A stretch of DNA of 64,000 nucleotides from Cetobacterium sp. ZOR0034. GTDB taxonomy: Bacteria; Fusobacteriota; Fusobacteriia; Fusobacteriales; Fusobacteriaceae. Positions within the stretch are counted from its first letter, which is position 1. Every line of letters begins with the position of its first letter. A program made the translations under genes and the position numbers. The stretch lies in contig NZ_JTLI01000008.1 of the NCBI RefSeq assembly GCF_000799075.1, positions 62,001-126,000 of the forward strand. Direction: 5' to 3'. A model generated the notes under the pieces. The model was given only the letters and a program-made list of their open reading frames with translations. It was not told where the DNA came from and searched no databases. This document shows, piece after piece, positions 43,955 through 52,619 of the stretch.

Positions 43955-44548
43955 TTATTTAAAAAATCCCATATTTTTTTTGACAATCTTACAATTTTCC
44001 TCATCCGTAAACTTTTTTAATAGATAAAATGCAACATCAATTGCTGTACTAGGTCCAGAGGAAGTAATGATGTTGTCAGAGATGACTATATCTTCAGATA
44101 TAGGAATAGCTCCGTATTGCTTTAGCTGTTTAAAATATCTTTCATTATCTAATAGATAAGTAGTTGCGGGAATATTTTTTAAAAAACCATGAATTGCAAT
44201 AGCAAGGGAACCAGTACAGATTCCAATAACAACTTTTTTATTTAAAATAAAATGATTTAACAAGGATTTTAACTCATGAGATTGAATATCATTAAAGAAT
44301 CCGGCTTTACCAAATCCGCCAGGGATAACAAGAGCATCAAATTCGTTGAGAGGTAATTCTGTAGTTCTTAAGTTAATCTCAGGTACAATTTTTAAGTTCC
44401 AAGTTGCATTAAGTTCATCATGAAGGGCACAAATCGTGGAAAAAATTTTTTTATTTCCTACAATATTATTCCAACCGAAGACATCAAGAAATGGTGCTAG
44501 TTCTAGTGTTTCAAAGCCATTTGAGACAAAAATTAAAATTTTTTTCAT
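43955..44548 (-). CDS. DJ-1/PfpI-family protein
   Basis: This 197-residue protein starts at ATG 44548; the ATG at 44569 lies before its ribosome site. KILIFVSNGFETLELAPFLDVFGW is the family opening, with the acidic residue in GFETLE. The nucleophile Cys lies in VIGICTGSLAIAIHG. The overall layout is that of DJ-1-like glyoxalases or thiol-dependent chaperones. Its exact reaction is not known. Confidence 0.9.
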   Translation of the reverse strand: MKKILIFVSNGFETLELAPFLDVFGWNNIVGNKKIFSTICALHDELNATWNLKIVPEINLRTTELPLNEFDALVIPGGFGKAGFFNDIQSHELKSLLNHFILNKKVVIGICTGSLAIAIHGFLKNIPATTYLLDNERYFKQLKQYGAIPISEDIVISDNIITSSGPSTAIDVAFYLLKKFTDEENCKIVKKNMGFFK

Positions 44549-44576
44549 AAAAATTATATTTCCTTTCAAAAAATAG

Positions 44577-44605
44577 TTGACTTAATTTCTAAAAAGCTCT
44601 ACAAT
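44577..44605 (+). promoter_or_regulatory. Promoter of the decarboxylase-arginase gene
   Basis: TTGACT (44577-44582) and TACAAT (44600-44605) are 17 bases apart. The leader up to the start codon is about 95 bases, AT-rich and without an obvious riboswitch fold. Confidence 0.65.
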
Positions 44606-44706
44606 ATCTCGTATTTTAAAAGAAATTAATAATGTAAATTATATATTATTTTGTAACTTTTTAATATCATTTTTTAAGAACAAAATTTATTAAACAAGGA
44701 GGTAAG

Positions 44707-47058
44707 ATGACTAAATTAAATCAATATCAAACACCTATATTCTCAACACTGAAGGACGTATATGCGAAAAGAGACATAGTTCCATTCCATGTTCCAGGGC
44801 ATAAGAGAGGAAAGGGAATGGATAAAGAGTTTTACGAGTTTATGGGACCAAATCCCTTTTCAATTGATGTAACTATCTTTAAGATGGTTGATGGATTACA
44901 CAATCCAAAAAGTTGTATAAAAGAAGCACAAGAATTAGCAGCTGACGCTTATGGAGTAAAGAAGACCTTCTTCGCTGTCAACGGAACATCAGGAGCAATT
45001 CAAGCTATGATAATGTCTGTTGTAAAGCCAGGAGAGAAGATATTAGTCCCGAGAAACGTTCATAAATCGGTTTCTGGAGGAATCATATTAAGTGGATCAA
45101 TTCCAGTTTACATGAATCCTGAAGTGGATGATGAATTAGGAATAGCTCATGGAGTTAGACCAGAGGTTGTTGAAAATATGCTGAAACAGCATCCAGATAC
45201 AAAAGCTGTTTTAATTATTAACCCAACATACTATGGAGCAGCAACTGATATTAAAAAGATTGCAGATATAGTTCATAGCTACGATATTCCTTTAATAGTT
45301 GATGAGGCTCACGGAGCTCACTTACACTTCCATGAAGAGTTACCAATATCAGCGATAGATGCAGGAGCGGATATTTGTTGTCAAAGTACACATAAAATAA
45401 TTGGAGCGATGACACAAATGTCAATGTTACACGTAAACTCAACAAGAGTTGACGTTAACAGAATTCAACAAATATTAAGTTTATTACATACAACATCTCC
45501 TTCATACCCGTTAATGGCATCATTAGACTGTGCTAGAAGACAGATAGCTACTGAAGGTAGAGAGTTATTGACAAGAACATTGAAATTAGCGAGAGATTTA
45601 AGAGCTGAAATCAATAAAATCCCAGGAATTTTCTCATTTGGAAAAGAAATCGTTGGAAGATATGGAATTCATGACTTTGATGATACAAAACTTTCTATAT
45701 CAGCAAGAGAGTTAGGATTAACAGGATTTGAATTAGAAACTTTATTAGTTGATGATTACAACATCCAAGTTGAGTTATCAGATTTCTATAATGTTTTAGG
45801 ATTAGTAACATTAGGAGATGATGAAACAAGTACTGGAAGACTTTTAGAAGCTTTAAAAGATATCAGTAAGAGATTCTTTGGAAAGGGAAAAACTATTGCA
45901 GAATCAGTTGGAAAGATGCCAGCTATTCCAGAATCAGTTTTAATTCCGAGAGAAGCATTCTACAGTGAAAACAATAGAATTAAATTCTTAGAAAGTGAAG
46001 GAAAGATTTGTGCTGAGATGGTAATGGCATATCCACCAGGAATTCCAGTAATCACTCCAGGAGAAAGAATATCAAAAGATACAATCACTTATATTCAAAA
46101 TCTGAAAGCAGCAAAACTTCATGTTCAAGGAATGGAAGATCCAGAATTAGAGTTTATAAAAGTTATAGACGAAGAGGATGCAGTATACCTATATACAGAG
46201 AAAATGAAAAATAAGATGTTTGCTGTTCCAATGAACTTAGGAGCTAATAAAGCAGGAATCGAGTTTGGACCAGAAGTATTAGAAGAGCATTTCCCAGATA
46301 CATTTGGAGAGATGACTTATATAGATGTAGAAAAACAAAGAGAAAACTTCAATGAGTGGTCATTAAAGTATAAAAATACTATATTAAACACTTGTGAAAA
46401 GTTAGCTACAGCAGTAAATGCAGCAGTAAGAGATGGGTATAGACCAATAACTGTTGGTGGAGATCACTCTATCGCTTTAGGATCAATATCTGGAGTTGCA
46501 TTAGAAAAAGAGGTTGGAGTAGTATGGATTGATGCTCATGGAGATATGAATACAGATGAAACAACAATGTCAGGAAATATTCATGGAATGCCTCTTGCAC
46601 TTTTACAAGGAGCTGGAGATAGAGATTTAGTTAACTGTTTCTATGAGGGTGCTAAAATAGAAAGCAAGAATGTTGTAATCTTAGGTGCTAGAGATCTTGA
46701 TGTAAAAGAGAGAGAAGTAATTGAAGAGTTAGGAGTTAAAGTAATTCCTTACGATGAGGTTGTACATAAAGGATTAGAAAATGTTTTAGATGAAATTAGA
46801 GATTACTTAAAAATTGATAATATTCATATAAGTTTTGACGTAGATTCAGTTGATCCTGAGTTTGCACCAGGAGTAAGTACACCAGTAAGAAACGGATTTA
46901 CACCTGAGGAAATGTTTAAAACATTTAGATTCTTATTTAAGAATTACTCTATCACATCGGTAGATATAGTAGAGTTTAATCCAGTAAATGACAAAAATGA
47001 AAAAACGATGAATTTTGTAAATGATTTAACGGAGTTTGTATTAAATCCAAACGTATAG
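44707..47058 (+). CDS. Fusion of Orn/Arg/Lys decarboxylase and arginase-family ureohydrolase
   Basis: One frame of 783 residues. The N-terminal part (1 to about 490) is a PLP decarboxylase of the short SpeA/YaaO group: PFHVPGHKRG, FFAVNGTSGAIQAM, IVDEAHGAHLHFH and the PLP lysine in QSTHKIIGAMTQ (about 230). The C-terminal part (about 500-783) is a ureohydrolase: TVGGDHSIALGS, WIDAHGDMN and SFDVDSVDPEFAPGVSTPV. SGNIHGMPLALL resembles arginase more than agmatinase. The likely route is arginine to ornithine and urea, then to putrescine, but an arginine decarboxylase/agmatinase order gives the same end product. Confidence 0.93.
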   Translation: MTKLNQYQTPIFSTLKDVYAKRDIVPFHVPGHKRGKGMDKEFYEFMGPNPFSIDVTIFKMVDGLHNPKSCIKEAQELAADAYGVKKTFFAVNGTSGAIQAMIMSVVKPGEKILVPRNVHKSVSGGIILSGSIPVYMNPEVDDELGIAHGVRPEVVENMLKQHPDTKAVLIINPTYYGAATDIKKIADIVHSYDIPLIVDEAHGAHLHFHEELPISAIDAGADICCQSTHKIIGAMTQMSMLHVNSTRVDVNRIQQILSLLHTTSPSYPLMASLDCARRQIATEGRELLTRTLKLARDLRAEINKIPGIFSFGKEIVGRYGIHDFDDTKLSISARELGLTGFELETLLVDDYNIQVELSDFYNVLGLVTLGDDETSTGRLLEALKDISKRFFGKGKTIAESVGKMPAIPESVLIPREAFYSENNRIKFLESEGKICAEMVMAYPPGIPVITPGERISKDTITYIQNLKAAKLHVQGMEDPELEFIKVIDEEDAVYLYTEKMKNKMFAVPMNLGANKAGIEFGPEVLEEHFPDTFGEMTYIDVEKQRENFNEWSLKYKNTILNTCEKLATAVNAAVRDGYRPITVGGDHSIALGSISGVALEKEVGVVWIDAHGDMNTDETTMSGNIHGMPLALLQGAGDRDLVNCFYEGAKIESKNVVILGARDLDVKEREVIEELGVKVIPYDEVVHKGLENVLDEIRDYLKIDNIHISFDVDSVDPEFAPGVSTPVRNGFTPEEMFKTFRFLFKNYSITSVDIVEFNPVNDKNEKTMNFVNDLTEFVLNPNV

Positions 47059-47074
47059 TTTATAGAGGTGTGAG

Positions 47075-47920
47075 ATGAAAAAGGCGGTATTAGCTAATTT
47101 AGAGCAGAATTATTCAACGTATAGTAAAAGTTTTAAAAAAATTGTAGATTTTATAAAACATAACCAGAGCATAGTTTCATTTATTTCTATAAATGAGTTA
47201 GCTAAGGAGACAGGAACTAGTCCGGCTACAATAACAAGATTTTCAAAAAATTTAGGATTTAAAGGGTATCCTGATTTCCAAAGAGTTTTTCAAAAGGATG
47301 TTGAAATTTCGACTTCTCAAATGAAAGAATTTAGAGAAGAGATTGATTCAATGTCAGGTGATGGAATACTTTCTGAGATCATAACTACAAACATTGAGCT
47401 TTTAGAAGAGATGGATGTTACATCTATTGAAGATCAATTAGAGTCAGCAATGGAAATGATAAAAAGTAGTAGAAAGTTATATATTTTAGGAGCTAGAGGT
47501 TCTTATGCACTAGCATATTATTTATACTTTATGTTAAAGGAATTAAGAGAAGATGTAGAGTTGATGATATCAGGAGCTTCTGATTTCACAGATAAGCTAT
47601 TATACTCGAGCCCAGATGATGTGCTGTTTACAATATCATTCCACCCATATACAAACTTCACGTGTCAAGTTACTGAGTTTTTTAAAGAGCAAGGTAATAA
47701 AATAATTACTATGACGGATAAGAAGGATTCTGTGTTAGGTAATATATCTGACTTAGTAATCACAACTAAAAATGGAGGAAAAGCTTATACTTTTGTTCCA
47801 GGAATAATAATTTTAAATGCGCTACTTCTGAAGTTTGGAAAGCAAAATAAAGAGGAAAGTATTGAAAGATTAGATAAACTGAAAAAAATAACAGATAGAT
47901 TTAATATCTATCAAAGATAA
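47075..47920 (+). CDS. MurR/RpiR-family transcription regulator
   Basis: The 281-residue protein has an N-terminal winged helix of the RpiR type (about 1-77) with FISINELAKETGTSPATITRFSKNLGFKGYPDFQ. A SIS sugar-phosphate-binding domain (about 115-240) has KLYILGARGSYALAYYLYF and VLFTISFHPYTNFTCQVTEF. It starts 16 bases after the decarboxylase-arginase gene and is probably in its operon. Its ligand and target are unknown; a link to polyamine formation is only by place. Confidence 0.9.
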   Translation: MKKAVLANLEQNYSTYSKSFKKIVDFIKHNQSIVSFISINELAKETGTSPATITRFSKNLGFKGYPDFQRVFQKDVEISTSQMKEFREEIDSMSGDGILSEIITTNIELLEEMDVTSIEDQLESAMEMIKSSRKLYILGARGSYALAYYLYFMLKELREDVELMISGASDFTDKLLYSSPDDVLFTISFHPYTNFTCQVTEFFKEQGNKIITMTDKKDSVLGNISDLVITTKNGGKAYTFVPGIIILNALLLKFGKQNKEESIERLDKLKKITDRFNIYQR

Positions 47921-47921
47921 A

Positions 47922-47949
47922 AAAAAAGAGAGCGAAAGCTCTCTTTTTT
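47922..47949. terminator. Bidirectional terminator
   Basis: AAAAAAGAGAGC / GCTCTCTTTTTT pairs around GAAA. It has T-runs on both strands and ends the RpiR gene on the + strand and a small gene on the minus strand. Confidence 0.9.
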
Positions 47950-48085
47950 ATCTTTGGTATTTTAACTTTAAAAATAGATTATCTATAGTTCTAAGAAGTA
48001 ATCCAATTAAAAGTAGTGGAAATAGATAGAACTTTGCTGAATAATCTACAATAGAGTTATTATTAGCTCTTTTTTTGTCTAGCAT
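47948..48085 (-). CDS. Small membrane protein of 45 residues
   Basis: A short frame from ATG 48085 to a TAA at 47948-47950 gives a protein with a charged start (MLDKKRANNNSIVDY), one hydrophobic stretch (YLFPLLLIGLLL) and a basic end (LKLKYQR). GGGGTGAAG stands ahead of the ATG at a loose distance. The stop falls exactly at the bidirectional terminator, which supports transcription. I do not recognise a family. It could be a small membrane regulator or a chance frame. Confidence 0.45.
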   Translation of the reverse strand: MLDKKRANNNSIVDYSAKFYLFPLLLIGLLLRTIDNLFLKLKYQR

Positions 48086-48267
48086 TTTATTTTTTCTTCA
48101 CCCCTTTTATTTACAAAAATCATTATATACCACTTTTTCTATTTATGCAAGAAATAAAAAACAGTTGTTTTAGAAGTTGATTTATGCTAAAATAATTAAT
48201 TGAAAAGTGCTTTTAAATAAGTAAGTTGATACTAAAAAAATAGAACAGAATAATGAAGGAGAAAAAA

Positions 48268-49599
48268 ATGAGTGAAAATTTAGAAAAAAGATATGGGTTT
48301 TCTGTAGCATTTTCAATGGTTGTAGGAATTGTTATTGGAATCGGAATCTTCTTTAAAGCAGGACAGATTTTAACCGCAGCAAACATGAATCCTAAAATAG
48401 CAATAGCTGCTTGGGTTCTTGGAGGAGTAATTTCTATCTTATCAGGATTAACAGCGGCAGAAGTTGGAGCGGCAATTCCTGAAACAGGTGGAATGATAGC
48501 TTGGATAAAAAGAATTTATGGTGAAAGAATTGCATTTTTAGTTGGATGGGCTCAGTTGATAATATATTTCCCAGCTTTAATAGCTTTAATAGCATATTAT
48601 TTTGCAGTTTTTACAGGAAACTTTTTAAATGTAGATCCTAGTAACACAGCATTTTTAGGAGGAACAGCTTTTGTCGCAATAACATTCTTATTTGGAATAA
48701 ATATATTTACAAAAAATATAGGTGGAAAAATTCAAACAGCAGCAACAGCAGCAAAAATAATTCCATTATTATTAATAACTATTTTTGGATTCTTATCTGG
48801 AGATAACTCTTCTGGAGTATTTTACATGACAGAAGTTACAAGAGAGGCAACATCATCATCGCCGTTAGTACTTCTTGGATTATCTTTGGTTCCAATAATG
48901 TTTGCATTTGATGGTTGGATATATGTAGGAACAATTGCCGGAGATTTGAAAAATGTAAAAAAAGATCTTCCAAAAGCGATTATATTAGGATTAGGATTTA
49001 TTGCTGTTTTCTATGTAGCATTGAACGTAGCACTTTTAAATGTATTTACAGCTGAAGAGATTGTAAAGCAAGGTATGTTTGGAGTTGCAACAAAGTTATT
49101 TGGACCTATGGGAGCAAAATTCATATTCTTAGGAATTATGATTTCAGCTTTTGGAGGATTAAATGGAATGACTTTAGCTTCAACAAGAATTCCTTATACT
49201 TTAGCAATAGAAGGACATCTTCCAAAGAAAGAGTTCTTCTCTAAGATAGATGAAAAATATAAGCAACCAGTTAACTCGTCGATTGTTATGTATGTATTGG
49301 GAATATTTTTCTTAATTGCGATGTTAGCAACTGGAAATCCAGATATTTTTGGAGATGTTCCTGTAGCATTGTTCTGGTTATTCTATTGTCTAGTATTTTT
49401 AGGGTTATTTATTTTAAGAAAAAAAGAACCAAACTTAGAAAGACCATACAAGGTTCCTTTCTATCCAGTGGTACCAATATTAGCCTTAATTGGAGGAGCT
49501 TCTATATTTATATATGCAGCAATATCTAATCCAGCATATATGGCTATATCAGTGGCTTTAACACTAACAGGATTATTTGTTTATAGAGATAATAAATAA
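48268..49599 (+). CDS. APC-family amino-acid permease (LAT/SteT-like)
   Basis: The 443-residue protein starts at ATG 48268, with AAGGAG just upstream; the ATG at 48253 lies before that site. About 12 membrane helices are seen. The first has GFSVAFSMVVGIVIGIGIFFKAG, the unwound substrate-binding helix of APC exchangers, and MFAFDGWIYVGTIAGDLKN marks helix 6. It resembles serine/threonine exchangers of the LAT type. It could supply amino acids to the nearby fermentation enzymes, but its substrate is not shown. A clean terminator follows. Confidence 0.9.
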   Translation: MSENLEKRYGFSVAFSMVVGIVIGIGIFFKAGQILTAANMNPKIAIAAWVLGGVISILSGLTAAEVGAAIPETGGMIAWIKRIYGERIAFLVGWAQLIIYFPALIALIAYYFAVFTGNFLNVDPSNTAFLGGTAFVAITFLFGINIFTKNIGGKIQTAATAAKIIPLLLITIFGFLSGDNSSGVFYMTEVTREATSSSPLVLLGLSLVPIMFAFDGWIYVGTIAGDLKNVKKDLPKAIILGLGFIAVFYVALNVALLNVFTAEEIVKQGMFGVATKLFGPMGAKFIFLGIMISAFGGLNGMTLASTRIPYTLAIEGHLPKKEFFSKIDEKYKQPVNSSIVMYVLGIFFLIAMLATGNPDIFGDVPVALFWLFYCLVFLGLFILRKKEPNLERPYKVPFYPVVPILALIGGASIFIYAAISNPAYMAISVALTLTGLFVYRDNK

Positions 49600-49626
49600 A
49601 AAAAGGTTGCTATGCAACCTTTTTTT
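49598..49626. terminator. Terminator between permease and etfA
   Basis: AAAAAAAGGTTGC / GCAACCTTTTTTT pairs around TAT with T-runs on both strands, so it can end both convergent transcripts. It overlaps the etfA stop codon. Confidence 0.9.
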
Positions 49627-50626
49627 ATTTCTCAGCCTTAGCTTTTTTAATCTCTTCTATTAAATATGTTGCAGTTTTAGCTAGATCAGTAACTAATCCT
49701 AAATCAGCACTTCCAAAAATAGGTGCTGCCTTATCTTTATTTATCGCAATAATATATTCAGATTCTTCCATTCCCGCTAAATGTTGAATAGCTCCAGAGA
49801 TTCCAAATGCAAAGTAAACATCAGGTCTTACAGTTTTTCCTGTTTGCCCTACTTGTCTATCGTGGTTAACTATTCCTGCATCAACAAGAGCTCTAGAAGC
49901 CGCAGCCACTCCTCCAAGTTCATTAGCTAAAAGTTCTAAATTATCAAATCCATTAGCTGCTCCTCTACCACCTGCAACTAAAATTTTAGCTTCTGTTATA
50001 TCAACTTTAGCTTTAGCTTCTTTTATTATATTTAAAACTTTAACCTTCATTTTTGAATGATTAAAGTCAACTTTAAAATTAGTTATAACCCCTTCTCTAT
50101 TTAAGTCTTTTGATAATCTAGTCATAACACCTGGTCTAACAGTTGACATCTGTGGTCTGTGATCAGGGCATATGATTGTTGCCATTAGATTTCCACCAAA
50201 AGCTGGTCTAGTCATAAGTAGTTCTCTATTCTCACCTATTTCTAGCATTGTACAGTCAGCTGTAAGTCCAGTTTCTACTCTTGACGAGATTCTAGGTCCA
50301 AGGTCTCTTCCTAAAGTTGTTGCACCGATTAAAACGATTTCAGGTTTTACAGTATCTATAATTTTTGAAAACGCTTGAGTATAAGCTTCAGTATCGTAGA
50401 TATCTAGTTCTTTAGAATCTACAATAATAACTTCATCAGCACCATAGGCGATAAGCTCTTTAGATAGATTTTCAATATTATATCCTAAAAGTACTGCAGT
50501 AACTTTCTCATTTAAAGATTCTGCTAACTCTTTTCCTTTTCCAATTAGTTCTAAACCAACATTTTGTAATACTCCCTCTCTTTGCTCAGCAAAAACAAGG
50601 ATTCCTTTATATTCATTTAAATTCAT
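49625..50626 (-). CDS. etfA: Electron transfer flavoprotein alpha subunit
   Basis: The 333-residue protein has the C-terminal FAD-binding domain with VAGGRGAANGFDNLELLANELGG, GQTGKTVRPDVYFAFGISGAIQHLAGM and FGSADLGLVTDL. The N-terminal domain (1-190) pairs with EtfB. With EtfB and Bcd it forms the complex that reduces crotonyl-CoA and, in anaerobes, can bifurcate electrons to ferredoxin. It is the last gene of the ato-bcd-etf operon and lies 22 bases behind etfB. Confidence 0.96.
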   Translation of the reverse strand: MNLNEYKGILVFAEQREGVLQNVGLELIGKGKELAESLNEKVTAVLLGYNIENLSKELIAYGADEVIIVDSKELDIYDTEAYTQAFSKIIDTVKPEIVLIGATTLGRDLGPRISSRVETGLTADCTMLEIGENRELLMTRPAFGGNLMATIICPDHRPQMSTVRPGVMTRLSKDLNREGVITNFKVDFNHSKMKVKVLNIIKEAKAKVDITEAKILVAGGRGAANGFDNLELLANELGGVAAASRALVDAGIVNHDRQVGQTGKTVRPDVYFAFGISGAIQHLAGMEESEYIIAINKDKAAPIFGSADLGLVTDLAKTATYLIEEIKKAKAEK

Positions 50627-50648
50627 GCTATTCTCCTTTTTTAAAGTT

Positions 50649-51434
50649 TTAGATTATAAATTTTTCCTTTAGCTTTTCAACAATAATTTTTGCAGCTTCT
50701 TGAGGGTCAACTTCATGAAGTTGTCCAGCAGCTTTAACTCCCTTAGTAAATGATTTTTTTACTTTTGTTGGCGAACCTTTTAATCCTAATTTCTCCTCTA
50801 CAACATCAGATAATCTATCTACACCCCAGATTTCAACCTCTTTATTAAAAGCTTCAACAATATTTTTAACATTCATATATCTAGGTTTATTTGCTTCAGC
50901 TAAAACTGTCATTAGACATGGAGATTCTACTCCAAGTAGCATATATCCTTCCTCTGTAGCTCTTTTAACTGTAAAACTATTTTTTCCATCAAATTCGATA
51001 TCTTTTACATAAGTGATTTGAGGAATATCTAAAAATTCAGCAATTTGTGGACCAACTTGTGCAGTATCTCCATCAATAGCTTGTCTTCCTGCGATAATAA
51101 GGTCATATTCTAACTCTTTAAGAGCAGAAGAGATTGCATGTGATGTAGCTAGTGTATCTGCTCCTGCAAACTTTCTATCAGTTAAAAGAATGGCTCTATC
51201 AACTCCCATAGCGATGGCTTCTCTAAGAGCTGCATCGGCTTGAAGAGGTCCCATAGTGATAGCTGTGATATGAGCCCCAAACTTATCTTTTAATTTTAAT
51301 GCTTCCTCTAAACCACCTTTATCGTCTGGATTTATAATACTAGGGACACCATCTCTAATAAGAGTTCCTTTTATTGGATCTAATTTAATCTCTGTAGTAT
51401 CAGGTACTTGTTTTATACATACAACTATTTTCAT
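50649..51434 (-). CDS. etfB: Electron transfer flavoprotein beta subunit
   Basis: This 261-residue protein starts at ATG 51434; the ATG at 51452 precedes the GGGAGG site. MKIVVCIKQVPDTTEIKLDP is the typical opening, and DGDTAQVGPQIAEFLDIPQITYV and VESPCLMTVLAEANKPRYMNVK are family signatures. In bifurcating EtfB proteins this subunit holds an extra FAD. Whether this one bifurcates cannot be decided by eye, but its pairing with bcd in a butyrate former makes it likely. The gene is tightly linked to bcd. Confidence 0.96.
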   Translation of the reverse strand: MKIVVCIKQVPDTTEIKLDPIKGTLIRDGVPSIINPDDKGGLEEALKLKDKFGAHITAITMGPLQADAALREAIAMGVDRAILLTDRKFAGADTLATSHAISSALKELEYDLIIAGRQAIDGDTAQVGPQIAEFLDIPQITYVKDIEFDGKNSFTVKRATEEGYMLLGVESPCLMTVLAEANKPRYMNVKNIVEAFNKEVEIWGVDRLSDVVEEKLGLKGSPTKVKKSFTKGVKAAGQLHEVDPQEAAKIIVEKLKEKFII

Positions 51435-51453
51435 TCTCTTTAATCCTCCCAAT

Positions 51454-52599
51454 TTACTTTAGTAATGAACCAGCAATAACCATTCTTTGAACTTCAGATG
51501 TTCCTTCGTATATTTCTGTGATTTTAGCATCTCTCATCATTCTTTCAACAGGATATTCTCTAGTGTATCCGTATCCACCATGAAGTTGAACAGCTTTTGT
51601 TGTAACTTCCATAGCTGTTTCAGCGGCAAATAGCTTTGCAGTAGCTGCATCAACAGAGTAATTTTCTTTTCTAGATTTTTTCCAAGCAGCTTTATACACA
51701 AGAAGTTTTGAAGCTTCAACTTTCGCATACATATCAGCTATTTGGAATTGTGTATTTTGGAACTGTCCTAATGCTCTTCCGAATTGTTTTCTTTCTTTTA
51801 CATATTTTATAGTTTCATCTAAAGCTCCACCGGCGATTCCAAGAGCTTGTGCAGCAATTCCAATTCTACCACCATCAAGAGTCATCATAGCTATTTTAAA
51901 TCCTTTACCAATTGCACCAAGAAGATTATCTTTTGGAATTCTGCAATTCTCAAATATTAGCTCACAAGTAGCTGAACCTTTGATTCCAAGTTTTTTCTCT
52001 TTTTTTCCGATAGAGAAACCAGTAGTATCAGCTTCAACAATAAAAGCTGAGATACCTTTTAAACCTAGAGATTTATCTGTCATAGCAAAGATTATATATA
52101 CATGAGCATATCCAGCGTTAGTTATGAATATTTTAGAGCCATTTAAAACCCATTCGTTAGTGCTCTCATCAAAAATAGCTGTAGTTTGTTGTCCAGCAGC
52201 ATCAGTTCCAGCGTTTGGTTCAGTTAAACCAAAGGCTCCAATCCATTCTCCAGAAGCCATCTTAGGAAGATATTTTTGTTTTTGATCTTCAGTTCCAAAC
52301 TCTAAGATAGGAGCAACACCTAAAGATGTATGAGCTGAAAGGATAACACCAGTAGTACCACAAACTTTTGAAAGCTCTTCAACAGCCATAGTATACATGA
52401 TTTGGTCTCCACCAGCACCGCCATATTGAGTAGGGATAACAATTCCCATAAGTCCAGTATCACACATTTTTTTTACAGTTTCTTCGGGGAATCTTTCCTC
52501 TTCATCAATTTCAGCAGCAAGAGGTTTTGCCTCGTTTTCAGCAAAAGCTGTGATCATCTGCTTAAAAAGTTCTTGTGATTTAGTCAAAGTAAAATCCAT
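51454..52599 (-). CDS. bcd: Butyryl-CoA dehydrogenase
   Basis: The 381-residue acyl-CoA dehydrogenase has all family parts: GLTEPNAGTDAAGQQTTA (FAD contact), KKLGIKGSATCELIFENCRIP, the helix ERKQFGRALGQFQNTQFQIADM, and IYEGTSEVQRM, which holds the catalytic glutamate of short-chain enzymes. It reduces crotonyl-CoA to butyryl-CoA with EtfAB. The gene order thiolase-bcd-etfB-etfA is that of butyrate clusters. Confidence 0.95.
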   Translation of the reverse strand: MDFTLTKSQELFKQMITAFAENEAKPLAAEIDEEERFPEETVKKMCDTGLMGIVIPTQYGGAGGDQIMYTMAVEELSKVCGTTGVILSAHTSLGVAPILEFGTEDQKQKYLPKMASGEWIGAFGLTEPNAGTDAAGQQTTAIFDESTNEWVLNGSKIFITNAGYAHVYIIFAMTDKSLGLKGISAFIVEADTTGFSIGKKEKKLGIKGSATCELIFENCRIPKDNLLGAIGKGFKIAMMTLDGGRIGIAAQALGIAGGALDETIKYVKERKQFGRALGQFQNTQFQIADMYAKVEASKLLVYKAAWKKSRKENYSVDAATAKLFAAETAMEVTTKAVQLHGGYGYTREYPVERMMRDAKITEIYEGTSEVQRMVIAGSLLK

Positions 52600-52619
52600 T
52601 TATTTCCTCCTAATATATT

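Noticed and set aside
44707-47058. C-terminal half of the fusion called agmatinase outright
   Set aside because: The segment DAHGDMN followed by SGNIHGMPLALL is closer to arginase; the question is left open but agmatinase is not favoured.
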